From positions 1,302,001 through 1,366,000 of the forward strand of contig NZ_CP059572.1 of assembly GCF_019175365.1 (NCBI RefSeq): a DNA stretch of 64,000 bases, read 5' to 3'. A program made the translations under genes and the position numbers. Of the stretch, positions 25,229-35,200 are shown piece by piece (positions within the stretch are counted from its first letter, which is position 1; the number at the start of each line of letters is the position of its first letter). Source of the DNA: Actinomadura graeca (lineage in GTDB: Bacteria > Actinomycetota > Actinomycetes > Streptosporangiales > Streptosporangiaceae). The notes below the pieces were generated by a model. It searched no databases, had not been told where the DNA came from, and saw only the letters and a program-made list of their open reading frames with translations.

Positions 25229-28200
25229 AGGCCGACGCCCCCCTCGTCGGCGCGGGGCGGCGCGTCCGGCAGGTCCTCGGGGCGCAGCAGCCGCACCTCG
25301 CCCGCCTCGATCGCGCCGGCGCCCTCGTCGTGCGCGGCGGTGATCCGCTGCGCCTGCCGGGACATCGCCGCCTCCAGCAGGTTGCGCACCAGCCGCGCGT
25401 TCCCGAACGAGGACCCCCTCGGCTGCGCGGCGACGAGCCTGTGCAGCGCCTCCAGCAGCCCCGGCGCGATCGCGAACCCGGTCTCCGACGCCATGAACTC
25501 GAAGATCGTGACCAGCTCGTCGTCGGAGTAGTCGGGGAAGCGCAGCACCTTCGGGAAACGGGAGTCCAGCCCAGGGTTGAACTTCAGGAACCGCTCCATC
25601 TCGGCGTCGTAGCCGGCGACGATGACCACCAGGTCGTTGCGGTGCTCCTCCATGAGCCGCAGCAGCTCCGCGACCGCCTCGTGCCCGAAGTCGCGCTGGT
25701 CCCCGCCCGCCGCCGACAGCGTGTACGCCTCGTCCACGAACAGCACGCCGCCGAGCGCCCGGTCGACCGCGGCGCGCACCCGCGGCGCGGTCTGGCCGAT
25801 GAACTCGCCGACGAGGTCCGCGCGGGTGACCTCCACCAGATGGCCGGACGACAGCAGCCCGAGCTGCGCGTACACCGCGGCGATCAGCCGGGCGATCGTC
25901 GTCTTCGCCGTGCCGGGGTTCCCCATGAACACCATGTGCCGCGTCGGCGAGGCCAGCGGGACGCCCGCGTCGCGCCGGATCTGCTCGGCGCGCGCCTCGG
26001 CGACCAGCGAGGCCACCTCCGCCTTGACCGCGTCCAGGCCGATGAGCCGGGCGACCTCGGCGAGCGGGTCGCCGGGCACCCCGTCGCGGCCCCGGGCGAG
26101 GGTGTCGGGGACGTCCTCCGGCAGCAGCTCGTCCAGCGACTCGGTCTCGTCGACGACACCGTCGGCCAGCACCCGGCGGCCCTGCATCGCGACCGCCCGG
26201 TCCAGCAGGTTGATCATGATGCGGGCGTTGCCGAAGCCGCGGTCGCGCGGCGCCGCCTGGGCGAGCCCCCGCACCTTCTCCAGCACGCCGGGGGCCAGTG
26301 CGAACCCGGCGTCGGCGGCCTTGCCCGCGAACACCTCGACCAGCTCGTCCTCGGACAGGTCGGGGAACCGGACCGTCCGGGGGAAGAACGACGCGAGGTC
26401 CGGCGTGGACTTCAGCAGCCCGTTCAGCTCCGCCTCCGGGCCCGCCAGCACCACCACCAGGTCGTCGGTGTGCGCCTGGACCGCGGTGAGCAGGACGTCC
26501 AGCACCTCTCGTCCCCGCGTCGTCTCCGCCGTGACGGCCGTGGTGAACGCGTGCGCGTCGCGGACGACCAGCACCCCGCCGATCGCCTGCTCCACCGCCC
26601 GGCGCACCCGCAGCACGCTCTCGCTCGCGTACTCGCCGAGCAGGTCCGCGCGGTCCACCTCGATCATGTGCCCGGACGACAGGACGCCGAGCCCCGCGTA
26701 GATCCGGCCGAGGATCCGCGCGACGAGGCTCTTGCCGGTGCCGGGGTTCCCGGCGAACACCAGGTTCCGGGGCCGCGCCGCAACCGCCATCCCCGCCTCC
26801 CGGCGCAGGCTCGCCGCCTTCGCCTCGGCGACCAGCGCGTCCACCTCCCGCTTCACCGGCTCGATCCCGGCGCACGCCGCCAGCTCGGCCAGCGGATCGC
26901 CCTCGGCGCGGCGGCCGGCGATGAGCCGCTGCGGCAGATCCGCCTCGGTGACCTCCAGCTCGCCCGCCGCGTCCGCGCCGCCGCCCGCCTCGGCGGCCTC
27001 GGCCCGGCGCGCGGCCGCCACCCGCGCCCGCGCGGCGGCGGTGCACTGCGCCGCCATGTGCTCCACCAGCCGCGCGCCGCGCAGGTTCAGCAGCGGCGGC
27101 GTCCTGGTCAGCAGCACCCCGGCGGTCCCGGCGACGTCCGCGGCGACCCCCGCCCCGCGCCGCGCGACGGCCCGGGTGAACAGCTCGGCGAACCCGTCCT
27201 CGGCGAAGTCACGGGTCCGCGCCACCTCGAACGCCCGCACCAGCGCCGGGTTCGCGTCGAACAGCCGCCGGTCACCGCCCGGACGGCACAGCGCGACCAC
27301 GTCCAGCGACGGCGAACGCGCCATCAGCCGGCGCAGCTCCTCCACGGTCGCGGCGCCGCACCGCTCATAGGTGACCAGCCGCTCCAGGTCGTCCACGACC
27401 AGCAGCATCCGCGCGTCCATGCAGTCGCGGACACGCGCCTGCAACCACAGCACCGCGTCGCTCACGGTCAGCGACGCGAACACCTGGTCGGAGATCCACA
27501 GCGCCTCCCGGACCACACCGCACTCGGCGAGCCGGCGCTCCAGCACCTCCGCCGCCGTGCCCTTCCCCGTCCCCTCCGGCCCCGCGATCAGCATCCGGAC
27601 GGGCCGCTCCCCCGCCAGCCGCGCCGCCAGCGCGTCCTGCACCGCCCGCGTCAGCTCCGGCTGCCCGACCAGCGCCTTCCCGACACCGTCGTCACCCCCG
27701 GACCAGCCGCCCGCGACGGCACGGTCCGGCTCGTCCGCCGCCGCGTCCCGCGGACGCTCGGGGAACAGCGCCGACCCCAGCGGGTTGAACACCCGCCGCG
27801 CCGAGAACAACCGGCGCAGATCCGCCTGGAACTGCCGCACCGGCACCCGGCACCGCGGGCTGATCGCCGCGTCCGGCAGCCCCTGCACCGCACCGGTGAT
27901 CCGCACCGCCATGTCCAGCCACGCCCGCGACGCGTCCGCCTCCCCCGCGACCAGCCCCCGCGCCAGCCACGCGCGCACCTCGTGCTGCCACGCCTCCGAC
28001 GAGAACCCCTCCCGCGCCGCGCGGAACCGCTCCTCCAGGTTCTCGTAGCGGGCCGTGCCCAGCACCACCGCCAGCTCCGCCGGAACCACCTGCGCCTCCG
28101 CGGCCAGCAGCAGCCGCGCCAGCGCCACGTCCGCCTCGTCCCCATCCGCGACCGCCCCCGCCAGCCGCTCATGGGCCACGTCCAGCCCCGCGCACGCCCA

Positions 28201-28860
28201 CCCCAGATACGCCACCGGCCCGGCCAGCTCGGGCAGCACCGCGATCTCGTCCTCGGTGAGCCCCGCCACCCACACGTCCTCCAGGCCCTTCTGCGGGACG
28301 GCCATGTCCTCCTCCCGCAACACCGGATCGGCCGCCCGCCGGTCGAACAGCCCCATCAGCGTCCGCCGCCGCCGCTCCAGCGGCTCCAGCCCGTCGAAGA
28401 CCTCCAGCCCCGCCCGCGCCAGCTCGAACATGATCGCGCGCCGCTCCCGGTCATTGCCCGCCGGCTCCGGCAGCCACAACCCCGGCGGCCGCCACCGCCC
28501 GCCCTGCGTGAACCACGCCGCCGGATCCCGGACCGCCGACTCCGGCGTCGCCAGGAAATCCGACAGCAACTCATAGTCCACATCGCCGCGCGACCCCCCG
28601 CGCACCGCCGACGCCCCCAGCAGGAACGTCAGCAACGACCACTGCTCCGCCCCCGCCGCGCTCGTGTCCTCCCCGTAGAAATCACTCAGCTGCCTGGTCA
28701 GCACCACCGCCCGCGGATCCGCGTTATAAGCGACCGCGCGCTCGCGCAACTCCTCGTACAAACCGTCCGGGACACGCCACGGCCCGAACGCGTACACGTC
28801 CAAGACGGGCTCGTCCGTCAGGAGCACTTCGAGATGGTCCGGCAGCCGGGGGGAACTCAC
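25219..28860 (-). CDS. 1213-residue protein with three AAA+ modules (CbbX/EccA-like)
   Basis: Residues 1-380 are helical and unassigned. Module 1 (about 395-610) has Walker A GPEGTGKGT (427-435) and Walker B LLVVDD (486-491) but is divergent. Module 2 (about 655-905) is CbbX/SpoVK-like with Walker A GNPGTGKS (704-711), but its Walker B reads VLVVRDAH (763-770) where DEA is expected, so hydrolysis is probably lost. Module 3 (about 935-1200) is intact: GNPGTAKTT (980-988) and LFVDEAYTL (1040-1048). Such proteins remodel partners, as EccA does in type VII secretion. The GTG start follows AGGAGAAGGA. No ESX genes are nearby; the partner is unknown. Confidence 0.8.
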   Translation of the reverse strand: MSSPRLPDHLEVLLTDEPVLDVYAFGPWRVPDGLYEELRERAVAYNADPRAVVLTRQLSDFYGEDTSAAGAEQWSLLTFLLGASAVRGGSRGDVDYELLSDFLATPESAVRDPAAWFTQGGRWRPPGLWLPEPAGNDRERRAIMFELARAGLEVFDGLEPLERRRRTLMGLFDRRAADPVLREEDMAVPQKGLEDVWVAGLTEDEIAVLPELAGPVAYLGWACAGLDVAHERLAGAVADGDEADVALARLLLAAEAQVVPAELAVVLGTARYENLEERFRAAREGFSSEAWQHEVRAWLARGLVAGEADASRAWLDMAVRITGAVQGLPDAAISPRCRVPVRQFQADLRRLFSARRVFNPLGSALFPERPRDAAADEPDRAVAGGWSGGDDGVGKALVGQPELTRAVQDALAARLAGERPVRMLIAGPEGTGKGTAAEVLERRLAECGVVREALWISDQVFASLTVSDAVLWLQARVRDCMDARMLLVVDDLERLVTYERCGAATVEELRRLMARSPSLDVVALCRPGGDRRLFDANPALVRAFEVARTRDFAEDGFAELFTRAVARRGAGVAADVAGTAGVLLTRTPPLLNLRGARLVEHMAAQCTAAARARVAAARRAEAAEAGGGADAAGELEVTEADLPQRLIAGRRAEGDPLAELAACAGIEPVKREVDALVAEAKAASLRREAGMAVAARPRNLVFAGNPGTGKSLVARILGRIYAGLGVLSSGHMIEVDRADLLGEYASESVLRVRRAVEQAIGGVLVVRDAHAFTTAVTAETTRGREVLDVLLTAVQAHTDDLVVVLAGPEAELNGLLKSTPDLASFFPRTVRFPDLSEDELVEVFAGKAADAGFALAPGVLEKVRGLAQAAPRDRGFGNARIMINLLDRAVAMQGRRVLADGVVDETESLDELLPEDVPDTLARGRDGVPGDPLAEVARLIGLDAVKAEVASLVAEARAEQIRRDAGVPLASPTRHMVFMGNPGTAKTTIARLIAAVYAQLGLLSSGHLVEVTRADLVGEFIGQTAPRVRAAVDRALGGVLFVDEAYTLSAAGGDQRDFGHEAVAELLRLMEEHRNDLVVIVAGYDAEMERFLKFNPGLDSRFPKVLRFPDYSDDELVTIFEFMASETGFAIAPGLLEALHRLVAAQPRGSSFGNARLVRNLLEAAMSRQAQRITAAHDEGAGAIEAGEVRLLRPEDLPDAPPRADEGGVGLYI

Positions 28861-28919
28861 CTAAGGTCCTTCTCCTACAGCGGGTCAGCGGGAACACACG
28901 TCTGCACACCCTACTTATT

Positions 28920-29205
28920 GCGGTGCCCTTGGCGTCGGGCGCTGGCGCGCCCTCCTTCGGCGGGCACCGCGGGCGATCGCTGCATCGCTTCGACTCGCCC
29001 TAGAGGGCTCGCTGCGCGATCAGGTTCTCGCTTCGCTCGCACCTGCCTTCGGATGCGATCGCAACCTGCCGGTAGTTGCCACCTAGGGCTACTACAGGGA
29101 CCTGCCCTCGGCCCGCGCGCGCCCACGAGTCGCCTCGACTCGCCTGGCGGCTCGTCCCGCGACCACGCCCCCCGGACAAAGCCACAACCGGCCTCTCTGT
29201 CTACT
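28920..29205 (+). repeat. intergenic repeat family, copy 1 (direct)
   Basis: 286-bp unit starting GCGGTGCCCTTGGCG. It contains short palindromes (GCGATCGC, GCTTCGCTCGC, GATGCGATCGCAACC). The first 186 bp are nearly identical to copy 2; the remaining 100 bp are diverged. No gene is convincing inside. It lies 60 bp upstream of the AAA+ gene start. Confidence 0.85.
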
Positions 29206-29482
29206 GCGGTGCCCTTGGCGTCGGGCGCTGGCGCGCCCTCCTTCGGCGGGCACCGCGGGCGATCGCTGCATCGCTTCGACTCGCCCTAGAGGGCTCGCTG
29301 CGCGATCAGGTTCTCGCTTCGCTCGCACCTGCCTTCGGATGCGATCGCAACCTGCCGGTAGTCGCCACCTAGGGCTACTACAGGACCTGCCCCCAGCGCG
29401 CGTCCCTCCAGAAGTCACCTCGACTCGCCTAGCGGCTCGTCCCGCGACCACGCCCCCGGACGAAGCCACAACCGGCCTCTCG
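29206..29482 (+). repeat. intergenic repeat family, copy 2 (direct)
   Basis: Follows copy 1 head to tail. It differs at only a few positions over the first 180 bp, then at more positions and small indels. It ends near CCGGCCTCTCGGG. Confidence 0.85.
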
Positions 29483-29492
29483 GGCACCCGAC

Positions 29493-29600
29493 CAATCGCG
29501 CAGCGAGCCCTCTGGAGCGCGTTCGGAGCGATGCAGCGACCGCACTGCAATGCCTGCCGCAGGAGGGCGCCCAGCGCCCGACACCGAGGGCACTGCAACG
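29493..29600 (-). repeat. intergenic repeat family, copy 3 (inverted, partial)
   Basis: On the minus strand it reads from a GTGCCCTCGGTGTCGGGCG start to the GGGCTCGCTGCGCGAT block. It matches the first part of copies 1 and 2, with perhaps a fifth of positions changed. Confidence 0.7.
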
Positions 29601-29640
29601 AACACACCTCAGCCACCGGCTCAGCCCCCAACGACCTCAA

Positions 29641-29789
29641 CCGTTGCGATCGCGTCCGAAGGCAGGGGCGAGCGAAGCGAAACCCTGATCGCGCAGCGAG
29701 CCCTCTGGGGCGAGTCGGAGCGATGCAGCGATCGCACGTAGTGCCCGCCGAAGGAGGGCCGCCAAGGCCCGACGCCAAGGGCACTACAA
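29641..29789 (-). repeat. intergenic repeat family, copy 4 (inverted)
   Basis: On the minus strand it reads GTGCCCTTGGCGTCGGGC and continues to GACGCGATCGCAACGG, matching the first ~150 bp of copy 1 at most positions. It directly abuts the stop codon of the SGNH hydrolase gene. Confidence 0.8.
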
Positions 29790-30563
29790 CTAAAGCGGAC
29801 TCGCCTTTGGGCGTTTGGGGGGGCGGCCGTCGCCTGTGGAGCGGCCGGTGGCGCGGCGGCCCAGCCAGGGGAGGAGGTAGGTGCGGGCCCAGCGGACGTC
29901 TTCGCGGCGCAGGGTGAGCCAGTGGGCGGGGTCTGTGGGGGGCCAAGGCTCGCGCCAGTCGTCTTGGACGGGGAGGCCGAGGACCTCGGCGACGCGGAGG
30001 GCCATGCGGCGGTGGCCTTCGGGTGAGAGGTGGAGGCGGTCCTCGTACCAGGCGCGGGGGTCGTTGAAGACGCGCAGGGACCACAGGTCGACGACCGTGC
30101 AGGCGCGGCGGTCGGCGATGGCGCGCAGGTGCATGTTGTAGGTGGCGGCGCGGCCGCGGATGCGGCCGCCGGTGCGCAGGCCGCGGGTGTCGAAGCCGGT
30201 GAAGACGACCACGCGGGCGCCGGTGGCGCGGAGGCGGCGGACGGCGTCGTCGAAGACCACGGCCAGGGCGTCGGGGTCGGCTCCGGGGCGGAGCATGTCG
30301 TTGCCGCCCGCGCAGAAGGTCACCAGGTCGGGGGCGAGTTCCACGGCCCTCGGCACCTGGTCGTCCACGATCTGGCGGACGAGCTTGCCGCGGACGGCGA
30401 GGTTGGCGTAGCGGAGGCCGGGGCTGTGCTCGGCGAGGTGTTCGGCGAGCCGGTCCGCCCAGCCGCGGAAGCGGTCCGTTTCGCCGGGGTAGGGGTCGTT
30501 GAGGCCCTCGGTGAAGCTGTCGCCGATGGCCACGTAGGTCTGGATCCGCCCCATTTCGTCCAT
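29790..30563 (-). CDS. SGNH/GDSL-family hydrolase
   Basis: A 257-residue esterase/lipase-type hydrolase, with no signal peptide and so probably cytosolic. Block I is AIGDSFTEG (nucleophile Ser), block II has Gly in RYANLAVRGK, block III is GGNDM (Asn oxyanion), and block V is EDRLHLSPEGH (Asp and His). ATG 30563 with GGGGG upstream is preferred over the GTG further out. The extreme C-terminus is basic (KRPKASPL) and ends at an intergenic repeat, so it may be a recent extension. Substrate unknown; members act on acyl or acetyl esters. Confidence 0.88.
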   Translation of the reverse strand: MDEMGRIQTYVAIGDSFTEGLNDPYPGETDRFRGWADRLAEHLAEHSPGLRYANLAVRGKLVRQIVDDQVPRAVELAPDLVTFCAGGNDMLRPGADPDALAVVFDDAVRRLRATGARVVVFTGFDTRGLRTGGRIRGRAATYNMHLRAIADRRACTVVDLWSLRVFNDPRAWYEDRLHLSPEGHRRMALRVAEVLGLPVQDDWREPWPPTDPAHWLTLRREDVRWARTYLLPWLGRRATGRSTGDGRPPKRPKASPL

Positions 30564-30597
30564 CGCAACCCCCAGTACCGCTCGGTTCCCGATCACC

Positions 30598-30628
30598 TAG
30601 GTTAATGATGCACCGTGCACATAACCTA
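30598..30628. promoter_or_regulatory. dyad-symmetric site upstream of the SGNH hydrolase
   Basis: TAGGTTA ... TGCAC-C-GTGCA ... TAACCTA: nested inverted repeats with one-base offsets, 35-65 bp before the hydrolase start. The outer arms resemble halves of a DtxR/IdeR iron box. It is a possible operator. Confidence 0.45.
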
Positions 30629-30679
30629 CGCGACCGTAGCCCTCCCGGGGACGGGCGATACCGGCCTCTGCCTGCGGGG

Positions 30680-31351
30680 CTACGTCCAGCTCGGGGACGC
30701 GCCGAGGGGGCCGCCGGGGGCGGCGGGCGGCGCGGCGGCGCCGGGCGCGGCGGTGGCGTGCACCGACATCGCGTGCTGGACGAGGGTGATCAGCACCTGC
30801 TTGGTCGACTCGCGGCTGCGCGCGTCGCACTGGACGATCGGCACGTGCGCGCTGATCGACAGCGCCTCGCGGATGTCCTCGACGGCGTACTGGAACTCGC
30901 CGTGGAACCCGTTCACGCCCACCACGAACGGCAGGCCGAGCTCCTCGAAGTAGTCGACCGCCGCGAAGCAGTCCTCCAGCCGGCGGGTGTCGACCAGGAC
31001 CACCGCGCCGATGGCGCCGCGGACGAGGTCGTCCCACATGAACCAGAAGCGGTGCTGCCCGGGGGTGCCGAACAGGTAGAGGATCAGCTCGCTGTCGAGG
31101 GACACGCGGCCGAAGTCCATGGCGACCGTGGTGGTCGTCTTGTCCGGGACGGCCGACAGGTCGTCCACGTCGGCGCTGGCCGCGGTCATCACCGCCTCGG
31201 TGGTGAGCGGCATGATCTCCGAGACGGACCCGACGAAGGTGGTCTTGCCGACGCCGAAGCCGCCGCCCACGACGATCTTGACAGAGGTCAGCTCGGCCTC
31301 TGCGCCGGGCGGCCCCGAAGGAGGAACCTGGTCAGAGCTTCCGAAGGCCAC
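30680..31351 (-). CDS. cvnD: conservon small GTPase (CvnD/MglA-like)
   Basis: 223-residue Ras-like GTPase that ends the conservon signalling operon. P-loop GGGFGVGKTTFVG (about 29-41), switch region with TTTTVAMDFGRV, G3-like LFGTPGQHRFWFMWDD, and a VVGVNGF G4-like element with an altered NKxD motif, as usual in this family. The last ~25 residues are Ala/Pro/Gly-rich. It starts at GTG 31351, overlapping the DUF742 gene by 20 bp. In Streptomyces, CvnD works with CvnA-C in membrane-associated complexes that affect development and antibiotic production. Confidence 0.9.
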   Translation of the reverse strand: MAFGSSDQVPPSGPPGAEAELTSVKIVVGGGFGVGKTTFVGSVSEIMPLTTEAVMTAASADVDDLSAVPDKTTTTVAMDFGRVSLDSELILYLFGTPGQHRFWFMWDDLVRGAIGAVVLVDTRRLEDCFAAVDYFEELGLPFVVGVNGFHGEFQYAVEDIREALSISAHVPIVQCDARSRESTKQVLITLVQHAMSVHATAAPGAAAPPAAPGGPLGASPSWT

Positions 31352-31784
31352 TGAGCACCCTTTCTAGCAAGCGGAGGTCCGGCTGGCCGCCGGCTGTGGT
31401 GGGACGCGACTGGTGCAGGCGCAGCAGCCCTTCGACGGCCATGTCGGCGACGAGCACCCGGGCCACGCCGAGCGGGAGGCGCAGCAGCGCCGAGACCTCC
31501 GCCACCGACCGGGCCGACCGGCACAGGTCCATGATCGCCCGGTACTCCGGGGTCAGCATGGACACGTCCCGCGGCGGATAGGGCGCCGCGGTGACCAGGG
31601 CCTCGATGGCCAGGTCGTACCGCGGCTTCGTGCGTCCCCCGGTGACGGCGTACGGGCGCACCAGCGAGCTGGCGTCCTCCTCCTCACGCGCGGGCGGGCG
31701 TCCCTGCCCCGGCATCCGCGGCTGGTCTCCCGGCCAGCGCCCCGGGCCGCCCGGCCCGCCTCCGTAGGAACTCCCTCGATCCAT
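31332..31784 (-). CDS. cvnC: conservon DUF742 winged-helix protein (CvnC-like)
   Basis: 150 residues: a disordered Gly/Pro-rich start (about 1-40) and a DUF742 winged-helix-like domain (SSLVRPYAVTGGRTKPRYDL, then LTPEYRAIMDLCRSARSVAE, LRLPLGVARVLVADM, LRLHQS). DUF742 proteins are the third component of conservons and are thought to bind partners rather than DNA. It lies 29 bp after the roadblock gene and overlaps the GTPase gene. No catalytic residues. Confidence 0.9.
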   Translation of the reverse strand: MDRGSSYGGGPGGPGRWPGDQPRMPGQGRPPAREEEDASSLVRPYAVTGGRTKPRYDLAIEALVTAAPYPPRDVSMLTPEYRAIMDLCRSARSVAEVSALLRLPLGVARVLVADMAVEGLLRLHQSRPTTAGGQPDLRLLERVLSGLRKL

Positions 31785-31813
31785 GTCGCCCGACCTCCGT
31801 CAGCATCATCCGG

Positions 31814-32266
31814 TCAGTACCGGGCGGGCCCGGCGCCCATCTCGGTCACCGACGGTCCCGAGTACGGCGGCTGCTGCTGGTCCGGGGAGCGCAGCGCGGG
31901 GGTCAGAGCCCGGCCCACGCGCTCGACCAGCAGCGTCATCTCGTACGCCACCAGTCCTAGGTCACAGTCGGGCGCGGCGAGCACCGCGAACACCGACCCG
32001 TTCGTGATGGACATGACGAACAGCAGGCCGCGGTCCATCTCGACCACGGTCTGGTTCACCCCGCCCGCGTCGAAGATCTTGGCCGCGCCCTGCGTCAGGC
32101 TCATCAGCCCGGAGGCGATCGCCGAGAGCTGGTCGGCGCGCTCGGGCGGAAAGCCCGAGGAGTAGGCCATCGGCAGGCCGTCCGAGGAGACCACGACGGC
32201 GTGCGCGACCTTCGGGACACGGTCCGCGAAGTTCGTCACCAACCAGTTGAGATCCTGCCCGCTCAC
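31814..32266 (-). CDS. cvnB: conservon roadblock/LC7 protein (CvnB-like)
   Basis: 150 residues with a roadblock/LC7 fold (about 5-120): LNWLVTNFADRVPKVAHAVVVSSDGLPMAYS, then LSAIASGLMSLTQGAAKIF and EMDRGLLFVMSITNG. Roadblock proteins act as regulators or GAP-like partners of MglA/CvnD GTPases. GTG 32266 overlaps the kinase stop (GTGA), giving coupled translation. A short Pro/Gln tail follows the domain. Confidence 0.9.
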   Translation of the reverse strand: MSGQDLNWLVTNFADRVPKVAHAVVVSSDGLPMAYSSGFPPERADQLSAIASGLMSLTQGAAKIFDAGGVNQTVVEMDRGLLFVMSITNGSVFAVLAAPDCDLGLVAYEMTLLVERVGRALTPALRSPDQQQPPYSGPSVTEMGAGPARY

Positions 32267-35200
32267 CGGGTGCCTCCTGTCTCGTCGTCGCCCTGCGACG
32301 ACACCTCACCTGACGTGCCTCCGCCGCGAGTCTCGGTGCGGCCCCGATGGACACCGCGCTGAAGGCTAGCGAAGCGGTTGCGCACTACGTCGGCCGACTG
32401 GGCCTGTGCCCGGGGCTCCTGCGCGGGACGCTCCGGGGACGGGGCGGCCTGCCCCTGCCCGGCCGGGTCCTGCTGCCGGGCCACCGCGCCGGGCACGCGG
32501 TTCTTGCCGGGGACCCGCTTGGGGAGCCCGACGGAGGTGCGGGCGCCCGCGACCGGCTCGCGGACGGCCTCGGCGGCGCGGAAGCCCGCGTCCGCCGGGG
32601 ACTCCCAGTCCTTGGGCGGGTCCTCGCCCGACGACCCGCCGGACCGGTACTGGAACCATTCGGACTGCATCGCGTCGAAGATCGGCGAGCGTTCGGGGAC
32701 GCGCGGGGTCCCGGCCGAGGCCCGGGCGGGAGGCGCCTGGACGGGGTGCTCGTAACCGGACGGGTCGGCTGCGGGTGTCTCCGGGATGGCGCCCTCCGGT
32801 GGGGTGGGACCGGTCTCCCTCCACGGGGCTCCTCCGCCGGGGACCCGGGGATGCGCGCCGCTCGGGGAGCCGTCGGCGTGGGTGTCGCCGCCGACCTGCT
32901 GGAGCGGGCCCGTCTCCCAGGGGATCCGCCGCTGGGAGCCCGGCTCGGGGACCATGGGCTGGGCCTCCGGGACGACGGACTGGGGGCCGGTGTGGCGTCC
33001 CGGGCGGTAGAGCCCGTTCCTGACGCCGCCCTCCTGCGTGCGCTCGCGCGGCTGGAACAGGCCGTTCGGGCGGCCGTCGTCGGCCGGGGCGCCGCGTCCC
33101 GGCAGGTTCGCGCCGGGCTCGCGGACGGGCAGTTCCCCCGGCTGGCGGGGCGGGCGCCGGTCGCCGGGAGGCGGGTAGCCCTCGGCCGCGAAGGCGTCGG
33201 CGGCGTGCGGGTCGATCGGGTAGGAGCCGGAGCCGAACGGCTCGACCGGGTAGCCCTCACCGGGCGGCCGCTGGCCGAGGGGCGGGCGCTGCTCGACGGG
33301 CGGGACCATCGGGATCGGGCCGGTGGCGCCGGGAGGGGCGGCGTGCGCGCCGCTGCCGCCGAGCGCGGGGATCGGGCCGGTGGGCCGAGGGCGGTCGCTC
33401 CCCGGGGGCACGGGCCGCTGCGGGCCGGTGCCGCCGACGACGCGCTGCGCGCCGGTACCGCCCATCATGGGGTGCCCGCCGGTGCCGATCCTGGGCTGGG
33501 GGCCCGAACCGGGCTCGTCCTGCGCGAACGCGGCGCCGGCCTGCTCGTACGCGCCGCTGCCGAGGGGCGGCGGCTCGGTCATCGGGGTGAGAGCGAGATG
33601 GCCGGTTCCGGCCGATTCACGGGGGGCGCCGAGGCCCCGCGCGCCGATGCCGGTGGTCTCGCCGGGGCTGACGATCGCGTCCGGCAGCACCACGAACGCG
33701 GTGAGGCCGCCGCCCTGCGCCGCGCGCAGCTCGACCCGGATGCCGTGCCGGACGGCGAGGCGGCCGACCACGAACAGGCCCATGCGGCGGGCGGCGGAGA
33801 AGTCGATGACGGGCGGGTTGGCGAGCCGCCAGTTGGCCTGCTCCAGCTCCTCGTGTGAGATCCCGACGCCGTTGTCGGTGATCTGGAGCATCGAGCCGCC
33901 GCCGCTCAGCAGCTGCCCGGAGACCGTGACCTTGGTGTGCTCCGCGGAGAACACCGTCGCGTTCTCGATCAGCTCGGCCAGCAGGTGCACGAGGTCGTTG
34001 ACGACGGGTCCGGCGACCGTCATGTCGCCCTGAACGCGCAGCGCCACCCGTTCGTACTGCTCCACCTCGGACAACGACGCGCGGACGACGTCGATGAGCG
34101 GGACGGGCCGGTTCCAGCGGCGTGCCTGCTCCTGCCCGCCGAGAACGAGGAGGTTCTCACAGTTGCGGCGCATGCGGGTGGCGAGGTGGTCCAGGCGGAA
34201 CAGGTTGCCGAGCTGCTCCTCGTCCCGCTCGCTCTGCTCCAGCTCCTCGATGAGGCGGAGCTGCCGCTCGATGAGCGACTGGCTGCGGCGGGAGAGGTTG
34301 ACGAACATCGCGTTGATGTTGCCGCGCAGGACGGCCTCGTCCGCCGCGAGCCGCACGGCCTCGCGGTGGACCTCGTCGAACGCGCGGGCCACCTGGCCGA
34401 TCTCGTCGGTGGTGTCGATGTCGATCGGCTGCACCTCGATGCCGCCGGCGGCGGCCTCGGGGTCGCGCAGCCGGTCGACCAGGCCGGGCAGCCGGGTGCC
34501 GGCGATCTCCAGCGCGCCCTGCTGGAGGCGGCGCAGCGGCCGCACCAGCGACCGGGCCATGAACGCGGTGATGAGCAGGACGAGCAGCAGCAGGACGGTC
34601 GCGACGATCCCGTCGGTGATCGTCGACTGGCGCGCGTCGGCGCCCTGCCGGTCGCTGATGGCGCGGATGTCGGCGGCCAGCGACCGCTCGACCTCGCGCA
34701 TCTTGTCGACCATCTCGGTCATCGCGGAGCGGATCACGAGGGCCGCGGTGCCGGTGCCGAGGGACGCCGGCAGCCGGCCGCCGGTGGTGCTGGCGGAGGA
34801 AAGGGCGCGCTGCCGCAGGTCCCGCGCCTGGTCGATCTTGGGACCGACGACGGTGTCCTCGAACCTCTGGCGCTGCTGCACCGAGGTCGAGCCGCGGAAG
34901 GCGCCGATCTCGCTGTCCTCCTGGGCGCGGGCGGCGGTGAGCGCGTTCAGCTCGTCGCCGGCCAGCCGCCGCGTGTGCGCGCCGATGAGCAGCAGGGCGC
35001 GTTCGCGGGAGACCGCCTCCTTCGCCCGCGCGAGCGAGCCCAGGGCCCTGCTCGCCGCGGCGAGCCGGTCGTCGGCGACGTTCTGCGAGAGGCCGTCGAG
35101 GATGTTGACGAGTTCGCCCGCGGACTCGGTGTACTTCTGGAGCACGGTGAAGGCGGGCACCTTGGTGCCGGTCGCCAGGGCGCGGACGGCCTTGACGCCG

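Noticed and set aside
25219..28860. AAA+ protein as part of a type VII secretion locus
   Set aside because: EccA-like modules are present, but no EccB-E, EsxA/B or mycosin genes are in the window.
24478..29289. A 1603-codon open frame on the plus strand
   Set aside because: It runs antisense to the AAA+ gene and out of frame with the oxygenase gene; composition is Arg/Pro/His-rich with no domains, a GC shadow.
28920..29789. Repeats considered as a CRISPR array
   Set aside because: Units are 286 bp, partly inverted, with no regular short repeats and spacers and no cas genes.
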